Below, one piece after another: positions 54,153 to 64,000 of a stretch of DNA of 64,000 bases (positions are counted from its first letter, which is position 1; every line of letters begins with the position of its first letter). Under the pieces are notes generated by a model. It did no database searches and was not told the origin of the DNA. It saw only the letters and a program-made list of their open reading frames with translations. Made by a program: the position numbers and the translations under genes. The stretch is from Rhinopithecus roxellana (taxonomy: Eukaryota > Chordata > Mammalia > Primates > Cercopithecidae), in NCBI RefSeq assembly GCF_007565055.1, contig NC_044563.1, positions 98,169,489-98,233,488 of the forward strand, written 5' to 3'.

Positions 54153-54214
54153 AGCAGGCTGTAAGCCCTTATGACACCAAGTTATCCAGTATCTGCACTG
54201 ACTGTTTCTGGCAT

Positions 54215-54325
54215 AAATTGAGGAAACTCCGAGGAAACGGAAACTGAGGACCCTAAGACAGAAACAGAAACTGAGACAGAAATAGAAACTAAGGGCCCTG
54301 AAACTCAAGGACCCTGGAGCCAGGA
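54215..54325 (+). repeat. Degenerate 'gaaactgag' tandem-like repeat
   Basis: The motif 'gaaact[g/a]ag' or 'gaaactca' recurs about five times, interleaved with 'ggaccct' and 'gggccct'. Units are irregular in spacing. Confidence 0.6.
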
Positions 54326-54329
54326 GGCA

Positions 54330-55510
54330 GATAAAATGAAAAGGGAAAGTGAGCAAGTTGCAAACATGTTTGGAAAAACAGCATTTTTGTTTTATTCCAG
54401 ATCACAGTAGGAGTGTTTCTAGGGTATTACATCATTAAGTATGAAAATGACTGTTGGCTTAAGATTGCTGTATATTTTTATATTTTAAAGAAACCTCCTT
54501 GTAATCCTGCTTTATTAAGAGAAATACTTATTGAGTTAAGAAGCAAAACAATTGCATCATATTAGATAATAACTTTAAAAAATCATCTCCTATTTTAGGC
54601 ATTTTAGGTGGTTTCAGTTATTCACTATTATAAATAATTCCTGTATGTGAATCCAGTTGGGAAAATATGCAGTGGGGCAATGAAGAACAGAATTCAACTA
54701 CAAAAGGAAACAGGTCCCCAGAGTGGAATAAGAATGAAACTTTAACACGGAAACAGTGCCATGAGAACAACTCTAAGTAGTATTAGAGGATGGTCAGAAA
54801 AGGAGAGACCAATTCAGAGCACCCAGCCCAGGCAGCAAATCGGAAAATAAATGACAGGGAGCTTGTTTATTGGCAGGAATATAGTAGAAGTGAGAAAGGA
54901 AACCCTGAGCATGTTTATAAAGTCATACTGGGAACTCAAGTAAGAACAGGATATCATTTCCAATGGATTAACAAAAGTCCCTCACCCATTGCACTTTCTG
55001 TGTGACATCCTAACATACACGCAATGAGGTTGGGGGTAAGAACTTTTAGAAGCTTAAGATTTTAGATTTCTACAAATAGTAAATGCTTTGCCCTAACTCT
55101 AGCAGTTTTGGGTGTTATATTTCTTGACCAATTTCAGATGTAATCCCTCAGTTTTAGGCATTGCCCTGCAACACTGGTTTGAAGTAGCCAGTGATGAAAA
55201 AGTTCCATAACAAGTGGCTGGAATTGGCTTACATGTAGGATCTCATCTAGCAGGCAGTAACTAAATGGAAATTTTTATATTAAATCTGGAAAGGTTTGGA
55301 TCTTGACTCAAGATTACTGACTGTTTCACAGTGTAAATATTTTTAAGTAGGGAAGGGACATAGTCAACACATTTGTTGACTAGATTTGTTACATTAGAAA
55401 CAATTATGAACTTGGGAACAGGGAACTGAAGGAAGTTTTATGAGCTGAGCCTAGAGAGGAAGGAGAATGAAAAGTGTATAACCAGAATACTAGAAAAAAA
55501 ATAACTTTGT
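54330..55510. other. Unannotated intergenic DNA
   Basis: No gene or clear repeat recognised. The 71-codon frame at 54790 has no domain I know. Confidence 0.5.
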
Positions 55511-55586
55511 AAGGGGTAGGGGCTGGGAGTGTAAACAAATCACAGCAGTGTTAAGGGGTAGGGGCTGGGAGTGTAAACAAATCAAC
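55511..55586 (+). repeat. 42-bp tandem duplication (two copies)
   Basis: 'aaggggtaggggctgggagt' plus 'gtaaacaaatca' occurs at 55511 and again at 55553. Confidence 0.92.
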
Positions 55587-55878
55587 TGGTAATCAGTTAT
55601 GTATAAAATGAAAAATCAAAAAAACCCAAATATTAAAAAAAAGAGTAATAAATAAGTTTACAAACAAATATATAAATAATTTATGTAATTATTTAACATG
55701 ATAGTTTAATGAATGGTTCAATATTATGTAATTCAATAGTTTGTTTCTGGAAATAGAATTACAGATGAATTTTTTTTTTCCGTTACATATCTTCATTTTC
55801 CAATATGACTTCAACAAATGGTGGAAAGGGAAGGAGTTTTTTCTTCTTTTAACTTGGCAGTATTATTTAAATACTTTT

Positions 55879-56176
55879 TTTTTTTCTTTTTTGAGACAGA
55901 GTCTCACTCTTTCACTCAGCTGGAGTGCAGTGGTATGATCTTGGCTCACTACAACCTCCACCTGCTGGGTTCAAGCGATTCTCCTGCCTCAGCCTACCAA
56001 GTAGCCTGGGATTACAAGAGTGTGCCACCATGCCTGGCTAAGTTTTGTATTTTTAGTAGAGATAGGGTTTCATCACCATTTTGGCCAGGCTGGTCTTGAA
56101 CTCTTGATCTCAAGTGATCGCCTGCCTTGGCATTCCAAAGTGCTGGGATTACAGGTGTGAACCACCGTGCCTGGCC
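55879..56176 (-). repeat. AluS with target-site duplication
   Basis: Minus-strand Alu. The flank 'taaatacttt' lies on both sides. Confidence 0.9.
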
Positions 56177-56189
56177 TAAATACTTTCCC

Positions 56190-56940
56190 TTTTTTTTCGA
56201 TCTTACCATAAATTTCCTGGCTCCTTACTATTTAGGTGAACAAGTTCTAGAGAAATGATTAGCTCTATCAAGGTTAGCATAAAAATGTTTGTCTCTGAGT
56301 CGCAGACTTTTCTTCTGTCATTCATTTACTCACCATTATCTGTATCTGATTTAGTTCTGTTTTTAAAAAATGGGCTAACACATTACGCTGTAGTAAAGGG
56401 TTAAGGCTTATAATGTTTGCCTTGAAGTAAATACTCGGTAAACGTGTCTGTGTTTCATCATGATTTCACATATTTAATAAATAAGCTGAATTAGAAGCCA
56501 AATGAATTCTAACTGTGACAAATAAAAATAAGTATAATATTTTCCTTTATTGTTTCCAGGTACTTAGTGAACTTTACCAATAGTCTTTCATTACTTTGGA
56601 TTAGTTTACAGATAGGCATTAGTACCAATACTAGTAACTACAGGCTATCATATTTTTTGCACACATCTTAAATCCTGAAACAAGCTTGAGTTTCTTCTCC
56701 ATTCCTCAGACATCAGCAGAAAGAGGTTCCTCCTTAATGGAAAATCTAATTCATCTTATCCTAGAGTTAAAAGAAAAAGTGAAAAAATAAGTGTTTTACT
56801 TTGGGGAGATGCTCTTTAATCTCACCCATTTTAATCTAAATTTGACTTAACGTTCCCATTTGGTTGAGCAGAATGTAAGAGCCATACCCACGTCATCCCA
56901 GTAACCGGAAAAGCCACTACTCAGTCTTCCAAACTCTCAC
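56190..56940. other. Unannotated intergenic DNA
   Basis: Nothing recognised. Confidence 0.5.
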
Positions 56941-56944
56941 GACT

Positions 56945-57090
56945 GAAGCATAGTTTCCAGACAAGGAGCATCAGCATCACCTGGGAGCTGGTTGGAAATG
57001 CAGAATCTCAGACCCTACCCCAGACCTACGGCATCAGGTCTGAATTTTATTGAGATACCATGTGATTTGTAGGCACATTCAAGCTTAGCA
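56945..57090 (+). mobile_element. MER5A fragment
   Basis: 'cagcatcacctgggagctgg', then 'aaatgcagaatctcagacc'. The 3' part is degraded. Confidence 0.75.
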
Positions 57091-57187
57091 CCAGACCAGA
57101 CAACGACTTTTTTTTTTTTCCTGGCTTGTTTTATGGCACAGAATAAGAAGGAAACTATAAAAGGTTTTTTGTCATCAACCATTACCA

Positions 57188-57457
57188 TTTGTTTGTTTGT
57201 TTGAGACACAGTCTTGCTCTGTCACCCAGGCTGGAGTGAAGTGGCACAATCTTGGGTCGCTGCAACCCCCACCTCCCGGGTTCAAGTGATTCTCATTCTT
57301 CAGCCTCCCGAGTAGCTGGGACTAGAAGCGTGCATCACCCCACCTGCTAATTTTTGTATTTTTAGTAGAGACGGGGTTTTGCCATGTTGACCAGGCTGGT
57401 CTTGAACTCCTGGCCCCAAGTGATCTGCCTGCCTTGGTCTCCCAGAATGCTGGCATT
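57188..57457 (-). repeat. AluS, 5' end truncated
   Basis: Minus-strand Alu from (tttg)n to 'cccagaatgctggcattg'. The last bases of the element are missing. Confidence 0.86.
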
Positions 57458-57459
57458 GA

Positions 57460-57984
57460 TAAAAGTAAATGAATAAAACCTGTTAGTGTGATGAAAGCAG
57501 TAGACGATTCACAGTCTCTAATGGAAACATGCTTTAGAACTACAGCTGGATGATCATAATTCTAAATTTAAACTTTAAATGATGTATTATATGTTGGAAG
57601 AGTCCTAACTACCATGATCACATTGTTCATGAGAAAGAGAAAAAAAAAGCACAAATGAATTGTTTAAATTGACCTTGAGGTTTGACTAAAGTTTCTAACT
57701 GAAGCATATTTTATGGGAGAAGTTCCTGGAAAACTCATTGTAAGCCACAGAAGACCTCTCTTTGAAAGTGTTAGTTCCAAGATGTATTTCAAATATATGC
57801 AATTTTTCATGATTCACACACTGACTGAAAAGAGTAGGTTGCATTGATTTTCCCTCTATTGTTTGCATTTGGTTTAGTTTAGCGGTCTCAAGTAGAGAAA
57901 ACGATATACTTTTGAGAGAGCGGGGGAGGTATGTGAGTTAGCAGCAAGAAGATTCTAAACCTAAACAGGCATTTAACATATACT
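57460..57984. other. Unannotated intergenic DNA
   Basis: Nothing recognised. Confidence 0.5.
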
Positions 57985-58125
57985 TACTGGTTCATTCATT
58001 CATTGGTCATTCTCATGACTAATAGCAATTGAGCACCTACTGTACCAGGCACTGTGCTAAGTGCCAGATACACAGCAGTGAGTAAAAGACAGTCCCTGCC
58101 TTTATGGAGCTTGTGATAGTGTATT
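57985..58125 (-). repeat. L2 3' fragment
   Basis: 'ttcattcattcattgg', then 'accaggcactgtgctaag', then 'gacagtccctgcctttatgg'. Confidence 0.75.
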
Positions 58126-58129
58126 AATT

Positions 58130-59000
58130 ACTACTAACAATTTTAGAAAATTATCTGTGGATTTTGTTCATCTATGATATTTCTGTGCCTAGCATCTTCC
58201 TTTTTTCACTGATAACGAGAAAGGTCTAATTCTTGGTTATCAGTCTGACATATAGATTGATCAATTGTGATTGTACAGCAGATAGTAGCAGCTCATATGA
58301 TATGACAAAAATGCAGCTGGCAACCTAAAGAGGTGAAGCTAAGCTATGTGTCAATAACAGTTATATACTGTAACATGACCACTATAAGGGCTTGGCACCA
58401 GCTGGAAGTAAATGGAGGGCCGAGGGCTCCTAGGAATGCAGTGTGGATGAGTAAAAATGAGCAGGAGCCATGAAATGTCTCTTAAATTGTATGGATGAAA
58501 GGAATGCAATTATGGTCAAAATGAAACATGAATCTTTTATCATATGTCCCCAATCAATAAATTGGGTAATTTATTGGACTTATATGTCTTTAAATAAAGG
58601 AAATTTGTTATTCAATAGGTCTCATAATAGGCATGCAGAAAACCATTCATCTTTAAAACAAATTACTTAGTGAGTTTTCTTGGAATGATCAAATTACCTA
58701 CGATAAGTGGAACCTAAGAAATTGAGTGGAAAGTTGAGATAAATAGCTTCCAATAGACAAGTGGCCCAGACTTTGGTTGAATCAACCATTACTTCAGGAC
58801 ACTAGTATCTTTGTGGATTATGAAGTAGCTGCCTCCCAGATTCCTAAAACCCTGTGTTCCCTTATCCCTGGCATTTGTACCTATTTAACCACAACACTAC
58901 AACTGTTGCTTGTTGCACAGTGACTAGATTCTCTGCCGTGATGGCCCAGTAGTCTTGGGCCATAGTCTTGGAACTAAGGGCATAGTGGAAGCCAGATGGA
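58130..59000. other. Unannotated intergenic DNA
   Basis: Nothing recognised. Confidence 0.5.
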
Positions 59001-59004
59001 CATG

Positions 59005-59215
59005 GGTTTGTAGTTCTGGCTCCACTACCTCCTAGACATGGGATTGTAGGTAGTGAAGTGTCTCTGTGCCTCAGTTTTCTTACCCAGAAAATGGAGATTA
59101 CAATCCTCAACTCATATGATCATGTGGATTACATAACGATATAAAACACTTGCTGCCATGCCTGGCACATGATAAATGGTGGCTACTACTACTTTCATTA
59201 TTATCATTAAACCGA
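59005..59215 (-). repeat. MIR SINE
   Basis: Reverse MIR: 'gtgcctcagttttcttaccc', then 'catgcctggcacatgataaa'. Confidence 0.85.
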
Positions 59216-59464
59216 AGTCTTCCTAACTGGTTCCTGTTTGCTACATGAATCCTCTTTAGTAACAAGTTTTGTGTTTGTTTTTTTTTAACCTCTTGTCTCA
59301 GTTTCTCAGTGGCTGTATTTTTTCCCTTACTGAGCCCATATCCCAGAGGCTGCATCCCTGGCCTCCTGGGGCCTCTACTCCTGTGTGACACTTTTATTGA
59401 GCTCTCATCTCACTTCAGGTTTAATAGACATCGTAGCTCGTGGGCACTTGGCTCAGAGACGCAG

Positions 59465-59640
59465 TAGTGTCTAGTGGTTGAATGCATGGACTTTGGAGAC
59501 AGACTGCTTTGGTTCAAATCCCAGCATTTCTACTCTTCTACTTGCTAGCCGAGCGACCGAGGGTAAATTATTTCACCTCCCTGTGCCTCAGTTTCCTTAT
59601 CTGTGAAATGAATTATACTTGTTTCATGTAATTGTTGTAG
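59465..59640 (-). repeat. MIR SINE
   Basis: Reverse MIR: 'ttggttcaaatcccagcat', then 'tgtgcctcagtttccttatc'. Confidence 0.85.
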
Positions 59641-59894
59641 ACAAGAGAGAAGAGGAGAGACGAGGGGGGGGCAGGAGAGAAGATAGAAAGAGAGAAGACA
59701 GAAAGAGGAGAGAGAAGAGAACAGAGGAGAGAAGACAGAAAGAGGGAGACGAGGGAAGGAGAGAAAGAGAAATAGAGGAGAGAAGAGAGAAAGACAGAGA
59801 GAACAGAGAAAGAGAGACGAAGACAGAGAGGGAGGAGACAGACAGAGAGAGGAGAGAGGGAGAGCAGAGAGAAGAGGGAGAGCGGAGAGGAAGA
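59641..59894 (+). repeat. Purine-rich GA array ending at a gap
   Basis: About 254 bases almost entirely of A and G with occasional C, built from 'agagaagaca', 'gaggagaga' and similar units. It runs directly into the second N gap, so its full length is unknown. Confidence 0.95.
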
Positions 59895-59994
59895 NNNNNN
59901 NNNNNNNNNNNNNNNNNNNNNNNNNNNNNNNNNNNNNNNNNNNNNNNNNNNNNNNNNNNNNNNNNNNNNNNNNNNNNNNNNNNNNNNNNNNNNN
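59895..59994. other. Assembly gap (100 N)
   Basis: Exactly 100 N, separating single-copy contig DNA from alpha satellite. Confidence 0.99.
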
Positions 59995-62900
59995 CTCAGA
60001 AAGCTTCTTTCACGTTTGAACGGATGAAATTTCCTTTATCAGCGTAGGCCTCAATGTGATCCAAAGAAGCCCTTCTCAGATTCCTCAAAGACAGTGTTAA
60101 CGGACTGCTCCACGAAACATAAGTGTAACACTGTGAGATGAATTCACACATCACCAAGAAGTTTCTAAGAAAGCTTCTTTCTATTTTTCATCTCTGGATA
60201 TTTCCTTTGTCACTGTAATGTTCATTGCGCTATGAAGTATCTAATTGCAGATTCCAGAAAACTGTGCTAACAAACTGATCACTGAAGAGAAACGTGTAAC
60301 TCTGTGGTTGCATTCACACTTGGCAATGCAGTTTCTCAGAAGCTTCTCTTTAGTTATTATGTGAGGATATTTCCTTTATCACCATGGGCCCCAATAGGCT
60401 CCCAAATATCACTTTGCAGATTCCACGAAAGAGTGTTAGCAAACTGCTTCTTGAGGCAGAGGTTGTAACTCTGTGAGATGAACTCACAGATCAGAAAGAA
60501 GTTCTCAGAAAGCTTCTTTCACGTTTTGAACGGATGAAATTTCCTTTATCAGCGTAGGCCTCAATGTGATCCAAAGAAGCCCTTCTCAGATTCCTCAAAG
60601 ACAGTGTTAATGGACTGCTCCACGAAACATAAGTGTAACTCTGTGAGATGAATTCACACATCACCAAGAAGTTTCTAAGAAAGCTTCTTTCTAGTTTTCA
60701 TCTGTGGATATTTCCTTTGTCACTGTATGTTCATTGCGCTATGAAGTATCTAATTGCAGATTTCCAGAAAACTGTGCTAACAACTGATCACTGAAGAGAA
60801 ACGTGTAACTCTGTGAGTTGCATTCACACTTGGCAATGCAGTTTCTCAGAAAGCTTCTCTTTAGTTATTATGTGAGGATATTTCCTTTATCACCATGGGC
60901 CCCAATAGGCTCCCAAATATCACTTTGCAGATTCCACGAAAAGAGTGTTAGCAAACTGCTTCTTGAGGCAGAGGTTGTAACTCTGTGAGATGAACTCACA
61001 GATCAGAAAGAAGTTTCTCAGAAAGCTTCTTTCACGTTTTGAACGGATGAAATTTCCTTTATCAGCGTAGGCCTCAATGTGATCCAAGAAGCCCTTCTCA
61101 GATTCCTCAAAGACAGTGTTAATGGACTGCTCCACGAAACATAAGTGTAACTCTGTGAGATGAATTCACACATCACCAAGAAGTTTCTAAGAAAGCTTCT
61201 TTCTAGTTTTCATCTGTGGATATTTCCTTTGTCACTGTAATGTTCATTGCGCTATGAAGTATCTAATTGCAGATTTCCAGAAAACTGTGCTAACAAACTG
61301 ATCACTGAAGAGAAACGTGTAACTCTGTGGGTTGCATTCACACTTGGCAATGCAGTTTCTCAGAAAGCTTCTCTTTAGTTATTATGTGAGGATATTTCCT
61401 TTATCACCATGGGCCCCAATAGGCTCCCAAATATCACTTTGCAGATTCCACGAAAAGAGTGTTAGCAAACTGCTTCTTGAGGCAGAGGTTGTAACTCTGT
61501 GAGATGAACTCACAGATCAGAAAGAAGTTTCTCAGAAAGCTTCTTTCACGTTTTGAACGGATGAAATTTCCTTTATCAGCGTAGGCCTCAATGTGATCCA
61601 AAGAAGCCCTTCTCAGATTCCTCAAAGACAGTGTTAATGGACTGCTCCACGAAACATAAGTGTAACTCTGTGAGATGAATTCACACATCACCAAGAAGTT
61701 TCTAAGAAAGCTTCTTTCTAGTTTTCATCTGTGGATATTTCCTTTGTCACTGTAATGTTCATTGCGCTATGAAGTATCTAATTGCAGATTTCCAGAAAAC
61801 TGTGCTAACAAACTGATCACTGAAGAGAAACGTGTAACTCTGTGAGTTGCATTCACACATGGCAATGCAGTTTCTCAGAAAGCTTCTCTTTAGTTATTAT
61901 GTGAGGATATTTCCTTTATCACCATGGGCCCCAATAGGCTCCCAAATATCACTTTGCAGATTCCACGAAAAGAGTGTTAGCAAACTGCTTCTTGAGGCAG
62001 AGGTTGTAACTCTGTGAGATGAACTCACAGATCAGAAAGAAGTTTCTCAGAAAGCTTCTTTCACGTTTTGAACGGATGAAATTTCCTTTATCAGCGTAGG
62101 CCTCAATGTGATCCAAAGAAGCCCTTCTCAGATTCCTCAAAGACAGTGTTAATGGACTGCTCCACGAAACATAAGTGTAACTCTGTGAGATGAATTCACA
62201 CATCACCAAGAAGTTTCTAAGAAAGCTTCTTTCTAGTTTTCATCTGTGGATATTTCCTTTGTCACTGTAATGTTCATTGCGCTATGAAGTATCTAATTGC
62301 AGATTTCCAGAAAACTGTGCTAACAAACTGATCACTGAAGAGAAACGTGTAACTCTGTGAGTTGCATTCACACTTGGCAATGCAGTTTCTCAGAAAGCTT
62401 CTCTTTAGTTATTATGTGAGGATATTTCCTTTATCACCATGGGCCCCAATAGGCTCCCAAATATCACTTTGCAGATTCCACGAAAAGAGTGTTAGCAAAC
62501 TGCTTCTTGAGGCAGAGGTTGTAACTCTGTGAGATGAACTCACAGATCAGAAAGAAGTTTCTCAGAAAGCTTCTTTCACGTTTGAACGGATGAAATTTCC
62601 TTTATCAGCGTAGGCCTCAATGTGATCCAAAGAAGCCCTTCTCAGATTCCTCAAAGACAGTGTTAATGGACTGCTCCACGAAACATAAGTGTAACTCTGT
62701 GAGATGAATTCACACATCACCAAGAAGTTTCTAAGAAAGCTTCTTTCTAGTTTTCATCTGTGGATATTTCCTTTGTCACTGTAATGTTCATTGCGCTATG
62801 AAGTATCTAATTGCAGATTTCCAGAAAACTGTGCTAACAAACTGATCACTGAAGAGAAACGTGTAACTCTGTGAGTTGCATTCACACTTGGCAATGCAGT

Positions 62901-64000
62901 TTCTCAGAAAGCTTCTCTTTAGTTATTATGTGAGGATATTTCCTTTATCACCATGGGCCCCAATAGGCTCCCAAATATCACTTTGCAGATTCCACGAAAA
63001 GAGTGTTAGCAAACTGCTTCTTGAGGCAGAGGTTGTAACTCTGTGAGATGAACTCACAGATCAGAAAGAAGTTTCTCAGAAAGCTTCTTTCACGTTTTGA
63101 ACGGATGAAATTTCCTTTATCAGCGTAGGCCTCAATAGTGATCCAAAGAAGCCCTTCTCAGATTCCTCAAAGACAGTGTTAATGGACTGCTCCACGAAAC
63201 ATAAGTGTAACTCTGTGAGATGAATTCACACATCACCAAGAAGTTTCTAAGAAAGCTTCTTTCTAGTTTTCATCTGTGGATATTTCCTTTGTCACTGTAA
63301 TGTTCATTGCGCTATGAAGTATCTAATTGCAGATTTCCAGAAAACTGTGCTAACAAACTGATCACTGAAGAGAAACGTGTAACTCTGTGAGTTGCATTCA
63401 CACATTGGCAATGCAGTTTCTCAGAAAGCTTCTCTTTAGTTATTATGTGAGGATATTTCCTTTATCACCATGGGCCCCAATAGGCTCCCAAATATCACTT
63501 TGCAGATTCCACGAAAAGAGTGTTAGCAAACTGCTTCTTGAGGCAGAGGTTGTAACTCTGTGAGATGAACTCACAGATCAGAAAGAAGTTTCTCAGAAAG
63601 CTTCTTTCACGTTTTGAACGGATGAAATTTCCTTTATCAGCGTAGGCCTCAATGTGATCCAAAGAAGCCCTTCTCAGATTCCTCAAAGACAGTGTTAATG
63701 GACTGCTCCACGAAACATAAGTGTAACTCTGTGAGATGAATTCACACATCACCAAGAAGTTTCTAAGAAAGCTTCTTTCTAGTTTTCATCTGTGGATATT
63801 TCCTTTGTCACTGTAATGTTCATTGCGCTATGAAGTATCTAATTGCAGATTTCCAGAAAACTGTGCTAACAAACTGATCACTGAAGAGAAACGTGTAACT
63901 CTGTGAGTTGCATTCACACTTGGCAATGCAGTTTCTCAGAAAGCTTCTCTTTAGTTATTATGTGAGGATATTTCCTTTATCACCATGGGCCCCAATAGGC
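59995..64000 (+). repeat. Alpha satellite, three-monomer higher-order repeat of ~515 bp
   Basis: Centromere-type alphoid DNA. Three distinct ~171-bp monomers alternate. M1 starts 'tctgtgagatgaactcacag' (60470, 60982, 61496, 62011, 62526, 63040, 63557). M2 starts 'tctgtgagatgaattcacac' and M3 'tctgtgagttgcattcacac'. The M1 spacing is 512, 514, 515, 515, 514 and 517 bp. Copies differ by only a few bases, while the monomers clearly differ from each other. Each monomer has a HindIII site (aagctt), and M2 alone has EcoRI (gaattc). No CENP-B box (TTCG, 4 N, A, 2 N, CGGG) is visible. The array runs off the window. Confidence 0.96.

Noticed and set aside
47616..59894. MRGPRX family receptor gene
   Set aside because: Expected upstream of SAAL1 in human, but no seven-helix receptor frame or fragment is visible in this contig.
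59619..60047. Highly charged Arg/Glu-rich frame crossing the gap
   Set aside because: It is a translation of the GA purine array and N bases.
60920..63755. Repeated ~86-codon open frames on the minus strand of the alphoid array
   Set aside because: They recur with the 515-bp satellite period and contain only translated satellite. They are not genes.
59995..64000. CRISPR array
   Set aside because: The regular repeats have no unique spacers. Unit length and sequence are alpha satellite.

Overview
The window is primate genomic DNA, most likely from an Old World monkey (Cercopithecidae). The evidence is the dense Alu content, including several young AluY copies with the cercopithecoid variants 'ggctcaagcctg' and 'gatccggccactgcactcc', and alpha-satellite DNA in the last 4 kb. 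Two runs of exactly 100 N (47516-47615 and 59895-59994) are scaffold gaps. There are no bacterial, viral or CRISPR systems.

One protein-coding gene is present: SAAL1 (serum amyloid A-like 1, also called SPACIA1). All twelve coding exons can be located. Together they give 1422 nt, which is 473 codons plus stop, and every junction keeps the frame. Exons 2-12 lie on the minus strand (39411 down to 15661). Exon 1, with the start codon, a GC-rich promoter and a near-consensus CTCF motif, lies on the PLUS strand at 46358-46489, so the gene as laid out cannot be spliced into one mRNA. A perfect 231-bp inverted repeat explains this: 41254-41484 is the reverse complement of 47285-47515. The right copy stops at the first N gap and the left copy breaks off inside a MIR element. 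Flipping 41485-47515 restores both the MIR and the gene, with an intron 1 of about 2.9 kb. This is either a misoriented assembly segment or a true inversion with duplicated breakpoint sequence.

Layout: 1-15.6 kb is the intergenic 3' flank of SAAL1 (unique DNA, Alu, L2, MIR, MER5A, and a nested Alu pile at 12.3-13.4 kb). 15.6-41.5 kb is the SAAL1 body, whose introns hold Alu, L1, L2, MIR, Tigger DNA transposons and an MST-type LTR. 41.5-47.5 kb is the inverted segment with Alus, an LTR-like piece, a HIGD1A processed pseudogene, the promoter and exon 1. 47.6-59.9 kb is a second contig of gene-free DNA ending in a purine-rich GA array. 60.0-64.0 kb is alpha satellite made of a three-monomer higher-order repeat of about 515 bp, nearly identical from copy to copy. 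This is not the ~340-bp dimer usually described for macaques and baboons.

Points for follow-up are the SAAL1 inversion, the trimeric alphoid array placed about 13 kb from SAAL1, two local templated insertions of about 105-110 bp (one inside a MER2, one inside an intronic L1), and a GC-AG intron in SAAL1. Repeat family names were assigned by eye from remembered consensus patterns and their edges are approximate.
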